Below are positions 9,488 to 21,240 of a DNA stretch of 64,000 bases, piece after piece. Position 1 is the first letter of the stretch. Every line of letters begins with the position of its first letter. A program made the translations under genes and the position numbers. Below the pieces are notes generated by a model. The model saw nothing but the letters and a program-made list of their open reading frames with translations. It searched no databases and was not told the origin of the DNA. The DNA is from Melghiribacillus thermohalophilus (GTDB taxonomy: Bacteria > Bacillota > Bacilli > Bacillales > Alkalibacillaceae): positions 434,721-498,720 of the forward strand of contig NZ_SMAN01000001.1 in NCBI RefSeq assembly GCF_004342905.1, read 5' to 3'.

Positions 9488-11743
9488 TTAAACCTGTGGC
9501 CCGCCTTTTGGTTTCTTTCGTTCGAAAACAATTGGCTTTTTATCAAGCATTCTTCCTCTCCAGACCAGCCACAGCTGTGCAGCAATAAACAGGGAGGAAT
9601 AAGTACCTGCCAGCAATCCTACAATCAGTGCAAACGAGAAGTTTGTAATAGCCTCTGCTCCAAACATAAAGAGCATGAAAGCAGCAAAAATCACGGTCAA
9701 TACCGTGTTTATGCTTCGGGCCAGTGTTTCCATTAAACTTTTGTTGACGACAGCCGCCAGTTCTTTATAGCTTTTAACCCTTTTCTTGAACCTCAAGTTT
9801 TCCCTGATTCGGTCAAAGGTAACAATTGTATCATTCACCGAATAACCGACAATGGTTAAAATGGCAGCTATGATGGTAATGTCAAACTCTAGCTGGGTCA
9901 AACTAAACAGGGCAAGAATAAAGAATGCATCATGTAAAAGGGCAAGAATCGCTGTAACAGCAAAGAAGATTTCAAAACGGAATGCAACGTAAATAATAAT
10001 CCCAATCGATGCATAGAGCACAGCCTGAACCGCATTGAACGCAAGCTCCCGTCCAACCTTCGGGGTCACCGTACTCACACTCGGCTCATTGCCATATTGA
10101 GCCGAAAAATGTTCACCAATCTCTGCAATTTCCTCCTGGTTCAAAACCCGGTCAAACCGAGCGATAGCGAGTTCCCCCTGATCACCGGCTGAAACAATTT
10201 CAACCGGGTTCAGTCCGAGAGATTCATAGCCATCCCGCACTTCTTCGATATCAAGGGTATTGTCCGCCATAACCTGTACCCTTGATCCGCTCGTAAAATC
10301 GATTCCTAGATTAAGCTGGAGCGTAAATAACGAAACTATTCCTGCTGCAATCAAAACAGCGGAGATCGCAAAAAATTTTTTGCTGTGTTTGACGAAATTA
10401 AAGGTTTTGCCAAAAAAAGTCGCCTCGACTTCTTCACCCTTTGTAATATCTTTTATCGCTTCTTTTTTCACGCCGAAATATCCTGGTTTGTGATTTAACA
10501 AACCACTTTTCACCCACAGTCCCATAAGCAGCCTTGTTCCATAGACTGCAGTAATAAAGCTGACCAGGATACTGACAATTAACATCGTTGCAAAACCTTT
10601 TACCGAGCTCGTGCCAAAAATAAACAGAACAACTGCAGCCAGTATGGTGGTGATGTTCGCATCGAGGATTGTAGCCAGCGACCGTTTATTGCCTGCCCGA
10701 TAGGCAGAAAGTACGGTTTTTCCGGCTTTCAGTTCCTCTTTTATCCGCTCATAGGTGATGATATTGGCATCGACGGCCATACCGACCCCGAGCACAAGTG
10801 CTGCAATTCCTGGCAACGTAAGAACGCCATTCATCAAGTTAAATACAAGTAAAATGACATATACATATACACTTAACGTTATGGAGGCGATGAGCCCCGG
10901 CAAGCGGTAATAGATGATCATATAAATGAAAATCAGCGCAATCCCAATGATTCCCGCAAAAACAGTCTGATCAAGGGCTTTCTCACCAAACTGCGCACCT
11001 ACAGATATGGAGTAAATCTCTGTCAGTTTGACAGGCAAGGAACCTGCATTTAATATATCAGCCAGACGTTTGGCGGAATCAACGGTAAACGGAGGGCCGG
11101 TGATCATCACATTGGAACGAATCGTTTCATTGACAGCCGGTGCGGAAATATACTTCGGATTTTCTTTTAGCCTTTCTTCTTTATAGGAATCTCCCTCTTC
11201 ATAATCAAGCCAGATGACAAGAACATTTTCCGGCTCGGGAAAGTTTTTAATCGTGCTGGTTACTTCTGCAAATTTATCCGGATCTTTTAGCCTGAGGGTC
11301 ACAACCGGTTCTCCTGTCCGGGGATGAAAATCCTGTTTTGCGCTTCCTTCAACAATGTCCGAACCATCCAGATAAAGCTTGTCGTTGACATCCCGAAAAG
11401 AAAGGGTGGCGGTTGTGGAGAGTAAGTCCCTCGCTTCTTTCTGATCCTGAATGCCTGCAAGCTGAACACGGATCCGGTTATCCCCTTCGATCTGAATATT
11501 TGTTTCATTGATTCCCAGAATATCTACCCGTTCCCTTAAACTTTGAACGGTAGCGTCCATCGCTTCATCATTGATTTCCTGATCATCATCCAGGGGCTCC
11601 ACTTCATAGAGGATCTCAAAGCCCCCCTGCAAATCCAGTCCCAGCGGGATTCCTTTAGTCACTGATTCAGTTGTTGTGCCGATGATTCCTGCAAATAAAA
11701 GTACAAGCAAGAAAAAAGCAATCATTCTCCCTCTCTTTACCAT
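9488..11743 (-). CDS. secDF: Fused protein-export membrane protein SecDF
   Basis: Proton-driven accessory of the Sec translocon that helps pull preproteins out. The 751-aa chain is a natural SecD-SecF fusion as in Bacillus: one N-terminal membrane segment, the SecD P1 periplasmic domain starting at GLDLQGGFEILYEV, five membrane segments with GVGMAVDANIITYERI, then a second half with the SecF-type LGIDFTSGSRVQV, a periplasmic loop and membrane segments containing VGYSVNDTIVTFDRIREN. Twelve membrane segments expected. The start follows AAAGGAGG. A terminator on each side makes it monocistronic. Confidence 0.97.
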   Translation of the reverse strand: MVKRGRMIAFFLLVLLFAGIIGTTTESVTKGIPLGLDLQGGFEILYEVEPLDDDQEINDEAMDATVQSLRERVDILGINETNIQIEGDNRIRVQLAGIQDQKEARDLLSTTATLSFRDVNDKLYLDGSDIVEGSAKQDFHPRTGEPVVTLRLKDPDKFAEVTSTIKNFPEPENVLVIWLDYEEGDSYKEERLKENPKYISAPAVNETIRSNVMITGPPFTVDSAKRLADILNAGSLPVKLTEIYSISVGAQFGEKALDQTVFAGIIGIALIFIYMIIYYRLPGLIASITLSVYVYVILLVFNLMNGVLTLPGIAALVLGVGMAVDANIITYERIKEELKAGKTVLSAYRAGNKRSLATILDANITTILAAVVLFIFGTSSVKGFATMLIVSILVSFITAVYGTRLLMGLWVKSGLLNHKPGYFGVKKEAIKDITKGEEVEATFFGKTFNFVKHSKKFFAISAVLIAAGIVSLFTLQLNLGIDFTSGSRVQVMADNTLDIEEVRDGYESLGLNPVEIVSAGDQGELAIARFDRVLNQEEIAEIGEHFSAQYGNEPSVSTVTPKVGRELAFNAVQAVLYASIGIIIYVAFRFEIFFAVTAILALLHDAFFILALFSLTQLEFDITIIAAILTIVGYSVNDTIVTFDRIRENLRFKKRVKSYKELAAVVNKSLMETLARSINTVLTVIFAAFMLFMFGAEAITNFSFALIVGLLAGTYSSLFIAAQLWLVWRGRMLDKKPIVFERKKPKGGPQV

Positions 11744-11776
11744 GATGAGTAGTTCCTCCTTTAATCTGACTCATTA

Positions 11777-11817
11777 AGAAAAAGGGGAGTCAGCCTCAGC
11801 CGTTCAAGTTGACTCCC
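11777..11817 (-). terminator. Terminator between comN and secDF
   Basis: Inverted repeat GGGAGTCA / TGACTCCC followed on the minus strand by CCTTTTTCTT, between comN and secDF. The remaining comN-secDF gap shows no coding signal. Confidence 0.75.
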
Positions 11818-11972
11818 GAAATTAATCCTTCCGAAAAATCGTCCCGGTCTTTCATGCCGATGATCAGTTTGGGTCGACCTGCACTCTAGCCTGGTGATTC
11901 GCTCGGACATGAGGACCATCCATCAGCTGAATACCGTTTCCCGATCTGTTCTTAAGAGTGTCATAAACCCTG

Positions 11973-12272
11973 TCATGTCTGATCATTTTCCATTTCTTTC
12001 AGGGCGTTGATTTGTGCAAGTAAGTCCTGTTCCTGATAGACCTGAGCAGTCATATAGTTCATATACGTTCCCGGATTGAGATGCAAGATGTCCTGAACGA
12101 CTTCATAAAGCCGCTTTTCACAGTCTTTTTTCCAGACCTTTTTCATCAAACAGTCCCACACCTCTTCTTCGGTTGCCTTTTCATATCCGAGCATATGTAA
12201 TTCATCAACTTTGCTTTTTACAGCAGGAGTCAAATACGGTTTCCAACCTGAAACTTTCCTGTATACTTCCAT
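11973..12272 (-). CDS. comN: Post-transcriptional regulator ComN
   Basis: Small cytoplasmic protein; in B. subtilis ComN (YrzD) promotes comE expression post-transcriptionally and is found at the poles and septum. The 99-aa start MEVYRKVSGWKPYLTPAVKSK is chosen because GGGAGG precedes it; the upstream ATG lacks a site. The core sequence (KVDELHMLGYEKATEEEVWDCLMKKVWKK) and the position next to secDF and divergent from spoVB support the call. No catalytic motif is expected. Confidence 0.88.
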   Translation of the reverse strand: MEVYRKVSGWKPYLTPAVKSKVDELHMLGYEKATEEEVWDCLMKKVWKKDCEKRLYEVVQDILHLNPGTYMNYMTAQVYQEQDLLAQINALKEMENDQT

Positions 12273-12457
12273 CCCCTTACCTCCCGGAAACTCCAATCGT
12301 TTAAACCACTGACTCAATAGAAGTGTTAGTATACGGTCTGAAACTTTCTGAAACAGCTTCTATAGGAAATAACCAGTGCTTGTCATGCTTGCCTCACCTT
12401 CGTGCATATACATTTATTGTATATGATTTTCACACTTTTGAGAAGGCAGGTAAAACG

Positions 12458-14002
12458 ATGTCCAGACAAACTTTTATCCAGGGAACCCTCATTTTAGTAG
12501 CGGCAGGAATGATCACACGGTTTTTAGGTTTTATTAACCGGATCGTGGTTGCCAGAATTATGGGCGAAGAAGGGGTCGGCCTTTACATGATGGCCCTTCC
12601 CACCCTGTTTTTAATGATTACCCTGACCCAGTTTGGACTTCCAGTTGCCATATCCAAGCGGGTGGCTGAGGCTGATGCAAAAGGAGACCGAAAAAAAATC
12701 AAAAACATTTTGATCGTTTCTTTCACGATTACGCTCACACTCAGCATTATTTTTACGGCCGGATTCATCATTCTGTCTCCCATCATTGCCACTTATTTGC
12801 TTACCGATGAACGAGCTTTGTATCCGATCCTGGCCATCAGTCCCATCGTTCCAATCGTTGCCGTCTCAGCTGTTATCCGCGGCTATTTTCAGGGATTGCA
12901 AAACATGAAACCACAGGCCGTTTCACAGATCATTGAACAATTAGTCCGTATCACGCTGGTCGCTGTTCTAACTAAGGCCCTGCTGCCCTATGGAGTTGAA
13001 TTTGCTGCCAGTGGTGCGATGATTTCCGTTGTCATCGGCGAATGTTGTGCCCTGATTTATATCGTGCATCATTTTAAAATCAAAAAGTCATTTAAACTGC
13101 TTAAAAACATATCCCGATCAATAAAAAAAGGAAAACAAACGCTTCAGGAACTGTTATCCATTGCCGTGCCCACAACCGGCAGCAGACTCGTTGGCTCGGT
13201 CACTTTTTTCCTTGAGCCGATCCTTGTGTCCCAGAGTCTCGCGATTGCAGGATTTTCCGTGGCAGCAAGCACGAAGTTATATGGTGAGTTAACGGGATTT
13301 GTCATGCCGTTACTTCTTTTGCCGACGTTTATCACCCACTCCCTTTCAACGGCTTTAATCCCGTCCATCAGTGAAGCAGAAGCGAAAAAACAACATAAAC
13401 TGATCCATTTCCGGATTCATCAGGCTATACGCTTTTCATTTGCCTCCGGTGCACTTGCTACCGTAATCTTCTATTTGTTTGCAGAACCGATTTTAAAATT
13501 TATGTACAACGATACAGACGCAGCCTATTTTGTCACATTTATGGCCCCCTTTTTCTTAATGTTATATTTTCAGGCTCCGCTTCAGGCAGCACTGCAATCG
13601 CTGGACCTTGCCAGACAGGCGATGTATAACAGCATTATCGGTTCCATTGTCAAATTTATCGTGTTAATCGTTCTGGCTTCACAACCCCAGTTCGGAATAG
13701 CCGGAGTAGCGATTTCCATCGTTACTGGTGTCGTATTGGTGACCGTCCTTCACTTCGCGGTTTTATGGAAAGAAATTTCTCTCAGAATCCCCTGGAGGGA
13801 CGCAGGAAGAATGATAGCATTATCGATTCTAATATTAACCTGTGGAAAGTACCTGTATAAGTTGCTGCCTCAAGCTTCAGACAGTTTGATTGTCTTAGGC
13901 CTGGTCATGCTGCTTCTTGGAGCTGTCTATGTGATTCTTTTAATGGCATTAAAATTTGTCACAAGAGATGAATTGGCCCAGCTTCCATTTATCAACAGAT
14001 AA
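12458..14002 (+). CDS. spoVB: Stage V sporulation protein B, MurJ-like lipid flippase
   Basis: Polysaccharide-transporter (MOP/MVF) family membrane protein required for spore cortex synthesis, thought to flip lipid-linked peptidoglycan precursors. The 514-aa start MSRQTFIQGTLILVAAG follows AAGGCAGG. About 14 hydrophobic segments are visible, with the conserved N-terminal GMITRFLGFINRIVVARIMGEEG. A CATATACAT sequence at about 12404 resembles a sigma-E minus-10 box and also lies in a short palindrome (CATATAC / GTATATG), but a minus-35 was not clear. Confidence 0.95.
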   Translation: MSRQTFIQGTLILVAAGMITRFLGFINRIVVARIMGEEGVGLYMMALPTLFLMITLTQFGLPVAISKRVAEADAKGDRKKIKNILIVSFTITLTLSIIFTAGFIILSPIIATYLLTDERALYPILAISPIVPIVAVSAVIRGYFQGLQNMKPQAVSQIIEQLVRITLVAVLTKALLPYGVEFAASGAMISVVIGECCALIYIVHHFKIKKSFKLLKNISRSIKKGKQTLQELLSIAVPTTGSRLVGSVTFFLEPILVSQSLAIAGFSVAASTKLYGELTGFVMPLLLLPTFITHSLSTALIPSISEAEAKKQHKLIHFRIHQAIRFSFASGALATVIFYLFAEPILKFMYNDTDAAYFVTFMAPFFLMLYFQAPLQAALQSLDLARQAMYNSIIGSIVKFIVLIVLASQPQFGIAGVAISIVTGVVLVTVLHFAVLWKEISLRIPWRDAGRMIALSILILTCGKYLYKLLPQASDSLIVLGLVMLLLGAVYVILLMALKFVTRDELAQLPFINR

Positions 14003-14015
14003 TCTGAAGCACGCA

Positions 14016-14065
14016 AAAAGCTGATCCACATAACAGGTATCAGAACGATTTATGGATCAGCTTTT
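14016..14065. terminator. Bidirectional terminator between spoVB and yrbG
   Basis: Arms AAAAGCTGATCCA and TGGATCAGCTTTT enclose a loop of about 24 nt. The right arm overlaps the last codons of yrbG, so both convergent genes share it. Confidence 0.85.
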
Positions 14066-14719
14066 CTCTTCCGTTTCTTTTAAATCCACATAAAGGGATC
14101 CGTCATCATTTACTGTACAGTAGGATATTTGATCCATGTTCACATACCCGGACTGTTTCAGTTTCTCTTTTAGCCATTGCTTATCCTTTCCCAGTTCATG
14201 AAGGGCGTCGTCAATAATCTTACCATCTTCTATCAGCGGATCGATTGGAATAATTGGTTTTGACTTTTTTTCAAAAACAGATAACTTTCCATTGGCTTCG
14301 AGCACCGCAAGGTCAACGTCCTGAATTTTTTGAACCCCTTTATCCCTCAGCTGCATCAAGAGATCATCAATGTTGTATCGCTGACTTTTCATTTCTTTTT
14401 CATCGATTTTTCCATCATGAATGATAATGGAAGGTTTGCCATCAATCCACCTTCTGATCTTTAAATTTTTCAGGGATATAAATGCAGTAAAACGCTGAAT
14501 CATCAACAGTACAATCATCGGTACAATGGCATACAGAAAATGTTTTTCTGGCTTTTCAATCGAAAAAACAGCCATTTCAGCAAGCATAATAAAGATGACG
14601 AGATCAAATATACCCAGTTCACCGACTTCTCTCTTCCCCATAAGCCGAAAAATGAGTAATAGAATGATATACGCTAAAACGGTTCGGTAAATCAGCCCCC
14701 AAATCACAATCGCATCCAT
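14057..14719 (-). CDS. yrbG: DUF421 membrane protein of the YetF/YrbG family
   Basis: Three N-terminal membrane helices (to about residue 80) followed by a soluble DUF421 domain. The family landmarks LIFRLMGKREVGELGIFDLVIFIMLAEMA and RRWIDGKPSIIIHDGKID are partly seen, and the C-terminal part repeats the YetF fold. Length 220 aa is normal. Molecular role is unknown; relatives are general-stress or spore-germination-linked in Bacillus. Start has GAGGAGATG upstream. Confidence 0.92.
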   Translation of the reverse strand: MDAIVIWGLIYRTVLAYIILLLIFRLMGKREVGELGIFDLVIFIMLAEMAVFSIEKPEKHFLYAIVPMIVLLMIQRFTAFISLKNLKIRRWIDGKPSIIIHDGKIDEKEMKSQRYNIDDLLMQLRDKGVQKIQDVDLAVLEANGKLSVFEKKSKPIIPIDPLIEDGKIIDDALHELGKDKQWLKEKLKQSGYVNMDQISYCTVNDDGSLYVDLKETEEKS

Positions 14720-14778
14720 GATTGTTTTACATCTCCTCTAAGGACATCATATCAATGATGTAGTTTGTACATCTTTTC

Positions 14779-16095
14779 TTAAAAATATGCTCTGGTAAGG
14801 GAGCCGGAAAATGGGATCAAATACCTAAAAATAATGTAGATCGTTGAAATAAAAAGGGATAAAATGACGACTGAAAAACCATATTTTAAAAATTTCATGA
14901 ATGAAATCCCCTCTCCTTTACTTGCGGCAATTCCAGCCACAACTACATTGGCGGAAGCACCGAGGAGTGTCCCGTTTCCCCCGAGGCATGCTCCGAGGGC
15001 CAGAGACCACCAGAGGGGATCTAAATTTAGCATCCCAAAATCTTGAAATTCTCGGATAACAGGTATCATGGCTGCTACAAAGGGAATGTTGTCCACAAGC
15101 CCGGAAGCAATTCCTGAAACCCATAAAATCATGATAGCTGTTTTCGGCAAGTCTCCTTCTGTCAGCCATATGATTCCCTTTGCAATCTCATCAATGACTC
15201 CCGTTGTTTCCAGCCCTCCGACAAGAATAAATAGCCCCATAAAGAAGAATAATGTCAGCCATTCCACTTCTCGAAAAATTTCTTCCGTATCCAGATCCTT
15301 ATCTGAAAGGAGAAGCAAAAGAAGTGCCCCGGAGACAGCAATGGTGGTCAAATCCACATGCAGAACCGGATGAAGCAGAAATCCAGTGATGGTCAGACAC
15401 AAAATCGTCATGGACTTATATAAGAGCGGGGTTTTTTTTAAGTTATACCCTTCGCTTAAGTTTTCCCAGTTGATATCCATGCGGTTTGCTGACTGAAACC
15501 TGGACCGGAACAGGAACAGCATCAGAGCAAGATTCACTGCAAATATTAAGATGACAACGGGTCCTAAATGGATGATAAACGATAGAAATGTAAAATGTTC
15601 AACGGCCTGGCCAATCATAATATTTGGAGGGTCGCCAATTAGCGTAGCTGTCCCTCCAATATTGCAACTAAATATAACACCGAGTAAATATGGAAAAGCC
15701 GGAAGAGAGAGCATTCTGGTTATATTCAGGAGAACAGGAACAAACAGCAGTACAGATGTGACATTATCTAACAGGGCAGAACTGACAGCAGTCAAGCAGG
15801 AAATCGTAATGAACAGGCGGACAGGTTCGCCCCTTACATTTTCCGCCATCTTGAAGGCTATATACTCAAAAAAGCCTGTCCGCTGTGTAATGGAAACAAG
15901 CAGCATCATGGAAAACAATAATGTGATGGTATGCCAGTCAATAAACGAATAAAAAGCATCATTCCAGTCGTAAATTCCCGTGATGAGCATCAGCACACCA
16001 CCTGTCAGGGCAACCAGCGCACGATTGACTTTTTCCAGCATAATGAACAGGTAGCTGATCAAAAATATGAAAATGGATAGTAGCGCCTCCATCAT
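14779..16095 (-). CDS. ArsB/NhaD superfamily ion permease
   Basis: Polytopic inner-membrane permease of the ion-transporter superfamily (about 11-12 helices). The hallmark repeats are SSALLDNVTSVLLFVPVLL in the first half and SGLVDNIPFVAAMIPVI in the second, with GGTATLIGDPPNIMIG between. The start MMEALLSIFIF is chosen because AAAGGAGAAG precedes it. The substrate cannot be told from sequence: arsenite, sodium, sulfate or organic anion carriers share these motifs. No arsenic genes are adjacent. B. subtilis lacks a counterpart here to my knowledge. Confidence 0.88.
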   Translation of the reverse strand: MMEALLSIFIFLISYLFIMLEKVNRALVALTGGVLMLITGIYDWNDAFYSFIDWHTITLLFSMMLLVSITQRTGFFEYIAFKMAENVRGEPVRLFITISCLTAVSSALLDNVTSVLLFVPVLLNITRMLSLPAFPYLLGVIFSCNIGGTATLIGDPPNIMIGQAVEHFTFLSFIIHLGPVVILIFAVNLALMLFLFRSRFQSANRMDINWENLSEGYNLKKTPLLYKSMTILCLTITGFLLHPVLHVDLTTIAVSGALLLLLLSDKDLDTEEIFREVEWLTLFFFMGLFILVGGLETTGVIDEIAKGIIWLTEGDLPKTAIMILWVSGIASGLVDNIPFVAAMIPVIREFQDFGMLNLDPLWWSLALGACLGGNGTLLGASANVVVAGIAASKGEGISFMKFLKYGFSVVILSLFISTIYIIFRYLIPFSGSLTRAYF

Positions 16096-16222
16096 TTCTT
16101 CTCCTTTTGTCCACTTATTACTACCCACTATATTCAGGAACAGCCCCAAAATATTTTGATTCTATTTTTATTTTTCCTGAATATAATGAGGTAAAAATTG
16201 GACAAACAAGGAGGAGAAATAA

Positions 16223-16603
16223 GTGGTGGGTAATAAAGTGACAGCTCTTCTGTATGGATGGGTAACGATTTTTGTACTAATGATTGCCACAAGCCTGATT
16301 ATGGCACTTCTGATGAGATTTACCACAATGGACGAGAGCACGCTGAACTGGCTGACCGGCGGACTGGCCATTCTGTATCTATTTTTCGGAGGATTTTTTT
16401 CAGGGGCAAAAGGAAAAGAAAAAGGATGGATGCTCGGGGCTTTAACAGGAATCGGATACAGCTTATTTGTCTTTCTCTATCAGTTCCTGGCTTTTGATCA
16501 ATTATTTACTACAAACCAGTGGATGTATCATGGACTGTTTCTTCTTTCAGCCATAATAGGAGGCATTTTAGGTGTTAACCTGTTCGGAAAACAACAGGCA
16601 TAA
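16223..16603 (+). CDS. yrzE: TIGR04086-type four-helix membrane protein
   Basis: 126-aa integral membrane protein with four hydrophobic segments and glycine-rich packing motifs (LYLFFGGFFSGAKGKEKGWMLG). A GTG start follows AAGGAGGAGA. The position between yrbG and yajC matches B. subtilis yrzE. Function unknown. It is divergent from the permease gene. A weak G/C-rich hairpin (ACCCCCT / AGGGGG) after the stop may be its terminator. Confidence 0.85.
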   Translation: MVGNKVTALLYGWVTIFVLMIATSLIMALLMRFTTMDESTLNWLTGGLAILYLFFGGFFSGAKGKEKGWMLGALTGIGYSLFVFLYQFLAFDQLFTTNQWMYHGLFLLSAIIGGILGVNLFGKQQA

Positions 16604-16659
16604 AGACTAAACCCCCTGGCTACTGTTAAGAGCGAGGGGGGATGTATGCATGATCTAGA

Positions 16660-16923
16660 TTATGAATCACTTACAACTTCACGCACCGCAGAACGGTCGT
16701 ATGTAAGTTTGGTACCATCCTCAACACGAAGAACGACTTTATTTTCATCCAGAGCATGGACTTCAGCGTGAAGACCTCCAATGGTGATGATTTTATCACC
16801 CTTCTGCAAATTGTTTTGCATCTCCTGAACCTGTTTTTGCCTTTTTTGCTGAGGGCGAATCAGAATAAAGTAAAAAATCACAAAAAACAAAATAATCGGT
16901 GATAATTGTATCAGCAAATCCAT
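16660..16923 (-). CDS. yajC: Preprotein translocase subunit YajC
   Basis: Single-helix accessory of the SecDF complex. The N-terminal membrane segment (ILFFVIFYFILIRPQQKRQK) ends in the family signature RPQQKR, and a small soluble domain follows (LQKGDKIITIGGLHAEV). 87 aa is normal. Last gene of the ruvAB-yrzS-queA-tgt cluster, 18 bp after tgt. Confidence 0.96.
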   Translation of the reverse strand: MDLLIQLSPIILFFVIFYFILIRPQQKRQKQVQEMQNNLQKGDKIITIGGLHAEVHALDENKVVLRVEDGTKLTYDRSAVREVVSDS

Positions 16924-16941
16924 TCGATGAACCCCCTTTCT

Positions 16942-19136
<2,195 letters not shown>

Positions 19137-19158
19137 CCTACATTTCTGCTCCTTTTCT

Positions 19159-19359
19159 TTATCTAAATCGGCTGATGAAATAAAAAATCAGGGAAAGCAC
19201 AATGCTGATAACGATCGACGTCATAATGGGAAAATAAAACGTAACATTTCCTTTTTTAAATACAAAGTCACCCGGGAGTTTGCCGATCAAACTCCAGACT
19301 AGTCCAATTACGATAAAAACAATCCCTAAAAGGATAAACAGCTTGCCGAACTCCATCAA
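19159..19359 (-). CDS. yrzS: DUF2905 small membrane protein
   Basis: About 66 aa with two membrane helices separated by [19 protein letters not shown], the DUF2905 signature. The upstream GGGAGG suits the TTG (19359) about as well as the following ATG (19356). Either start overlaps the ruvB stop, indicating translational coupling. The symbol is by position between queA and ruvB; function unknown. Confidence 0.85.
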   Translation of the reverse strand: MMEFGKLFILLGIVFIVIGLVWSLIGKLPGDFVFKKGNVTFYFPIMTSIVISIVLSLIFYFISRFR

Positions 19360-20360
19360 GATTCCGGAACCTCCCGATTAAAATGCTGATAGGCCGGAGG
19401 GGTCACCACGCGTCCCCTGGGGGTCCGCTGAATATAACCGATTTGCAACAAAAAAGGCTCGTAAACATCCTCAATGGTCTGCGGCTCTTCCCCGATGGTA
19501 GCGGCAATCGTATCCAGCCCAACCGGCCCCCCATTGAACTTATCGATAATACCAAGGATATATTTATGATCAACATGATCCAGTCCCTGCTGATCAACCT
19601 GTAGCATCTCTAATGCCTTACGTGTCGTTTTCAGGGAGATCACCCTTTCCCCATGCACCTGAGCAATATCTCTTACCCGTTTAAACAGACGGTTGGCTAT
19701 TCTTGGAGTTCCTCTGGACCTCCGGGCAATTTCCATGGCAGCATCCTCAGAAATATCCACCTCAAAAATGGCTGCTGTACGCTTGACTATGGAGCACAGG
19801 GCATCTGAATCGTAAAAATCAAGCCTGCTTAACACCCCAAAACGATCCCTCAGGGGAGCCGACAGAAGACCGGCTCTGGTCGTTGCACCTACCAGGGTAA
19901 ACGGGGGAAGGTCAAGCCTTACCGAACGGGCACTGGAGCCTGATCCAATGACGATGTCCAGGAAAAAATCTTCCATCGCTGGATAAAGAACCTCCTCAAC
20001 TGAACGGGGAAGGCGGTGAATTTCATCGATAAACAGAACATCCCCTGGTTCCAGTGAAGATAAAATCGCTGCAAGATCTCCAGCCCGCTCAATTGCTGGA
20101 CCGGATGTCGCCCGGAACTGTACGCCCATTTCGTTGGCAATTATAGCGGCAAGAGTCGTTTTGCCGAGACCCGGCGGCCCATATAATAATACATGGTCTA
20201 AAGGCTCTTCGCGCATTCTGGCTGCTTCAATAAAGATAGCTAAATTTTCTTTGGCTTTATTCTGACCAATATATTCATTCAGTGATGAGGGGCGCAAACC
20301 TGTTTCAATTGTAATATCCTCTTCCTGCATTTCTCCAGAAACCATGCGTTCTTCCATCAT
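19356..20360 (-). CDS. ruvB: Holliday junction branch-migration ATPase RuvB
   Basis: AAA+ motor that works with RuvA to migrate Holliday junctions. 334 aa: Walker [16 protein letters not shown], Walker [12 protein letters not shown], sensor 1 VGATTRAG, and the arginine-finger region APLRDRFGV, followed by a winged-helix domain ([15 protein letters not shown]). 15 bp after ruvA. Confidence 0.98.
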   Translation of the reverse strand: MMEERMVSGEMQEEDITIETGLRPSSLNEYIGQNKAKENLAIFIEAARMREEPLDHVLLYGPPGLGKTTLAAIIANEMGVQFRATSGPAIERAGDLAAILSSLEPGDVLFIDEIHRLPRSVEEVLYPAMEDFFLDIVIGSGSSARSVRLDLPPFTLVGATTRAGLLSAPLRDRFGVLSRLDFYDSDALCSIVKRTAAIFEVDISEDAAMEIARRSRGTPRIANRLFKRVRDIAQVHGERVISLKTTRKALEMLQVDQQGLDHVDHKYILGIIDKFNGGPVGLDTIAATIGEEPQTIEDVYEPFLLQIGYIQRTPRGRVVTPPAYQHFNREVPES

Positions 20361-20375
20361 TTCTTCCCCTCTTTT

Positions 20376-20990
20376 CTATTTAGAATTCATCATAAAAGAC
20401 AACCCTTTTCGGACATAGTCATCTACTGACTGAGCCTCCAGTTTCCGCAGTTCTGGCATGATCTTCTGAACTTCGCGCTGTGTATAGCCGAGAGCCATCA
20501 GAGCTTCGAGTGCTTGATCCATCATCTGTTCCTTTTGTTCATATTGTGCGGCATGGCCTTTGCCTGTTACCTGGGTGCCTTCATCCAGCCAGTTCGAAAC
20601 CTTCCCTTTTAAATCTAATATCATTTGTCTTGCGGTTTTTTTGCCGACACCCGGAAAACGGGTCAAGTATTTTTCATCTTCACGTTCAATGGCCGCGGCA
20701 ATTTCCTGTACCCCGGATGCAGAAAGAATATTTAGTGCTCCCTTTGGGCCAATTCCAGATACATTCAGGAGTTTCGCAAACAGTTCTTTTTCTTCGCGGC
20801 TTTTGAAGCCATACAGAACCTGAGCATCCTCCCGGACATAGTGATATGTATATATTCGCACATGCTGGTTCATTTGTTGTTGAAACTGATAAGGATTGGC
20901 ACAAACAATTTCATAGCCAACTCCCTGTACCGATACGAGCACGCTTTCATCTTCTATTCTTACAATTTTCCCCTCAATAAATGCAATCAT
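20376..20990 (-). CDS. ruvA: Holliday junction DNA-binding protein RuvA
   Basis: Tetrameric junction-binding partner of RuvB. 204 aa with an N-terminal OB fold (MIAFIEGKIVRIEDESVLV), two helix-hairpin-helix motifs (LLNVSGIGPKGALNIL and LTRFPGVGKKTARQMILDLKGK), and a C-terminal domain III (MDQALEALMALGYTQREVQKI) that contacts RuvB. Start follows AGGAAGG. First gene of its operon. Confidence 0.98.
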   Translation of the reverse strand: MIAFIEGKIVRIEDESVLVSVQGVGYEIVCANPYQFQQQMNQHVRIYTYHYVREDAQVLYGFKSREEKELFAKLLNVSGIGPKGALNILSASGVQEIAAAIEREDEKYLTRFPGVGKKTARQMILDLKGKVSNWLDEGTQVTGKGHAAQYEQKEQMMDQALEALMALGYTQREVQKIMPELRKLEAQSVDDYVRKGLSFMMNSK

Positions 20991-21035
20991 TTCCGGCTTC
21001 CTTCCTGAATGAGTAACTATATGTCATCCTTTATC

Positions 21036-21066
21036 ATTTTAACATATTCTCCATCATCATTTTCAA
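21036..21066 (-). promoter_or_regulatory. Candidate promoter of the ruvA operon
   Basis: Minus strand TTGAAA (21061-21066), 19-bp spacer, then TGT-TAAAAT (21036-21041), an extended minus-10. The long spacer keeps confidence modest. Confidence 0.4.
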
Positions 21067-21240
21067 TTATATCACGCCCTATCCCTCCTTTTTTCGCATA
21101 CTTCTGGCCAATCCTTTGCTGGTGCGGGAAAAGACAAATCGGTGTTGCTGACAGATGGATTGATTCTTTAGATGATTTTGTCATGAAACATTTTCCGATG
21201 GGACTCGTAAACCATTAGTAAGTATTGGATGGGAGGAGAA

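Noticed and set aside
11818..11972. Possible small gene between comN and secDF
   Set aside because: Frames stop within about 18 codons and no site precedes them.
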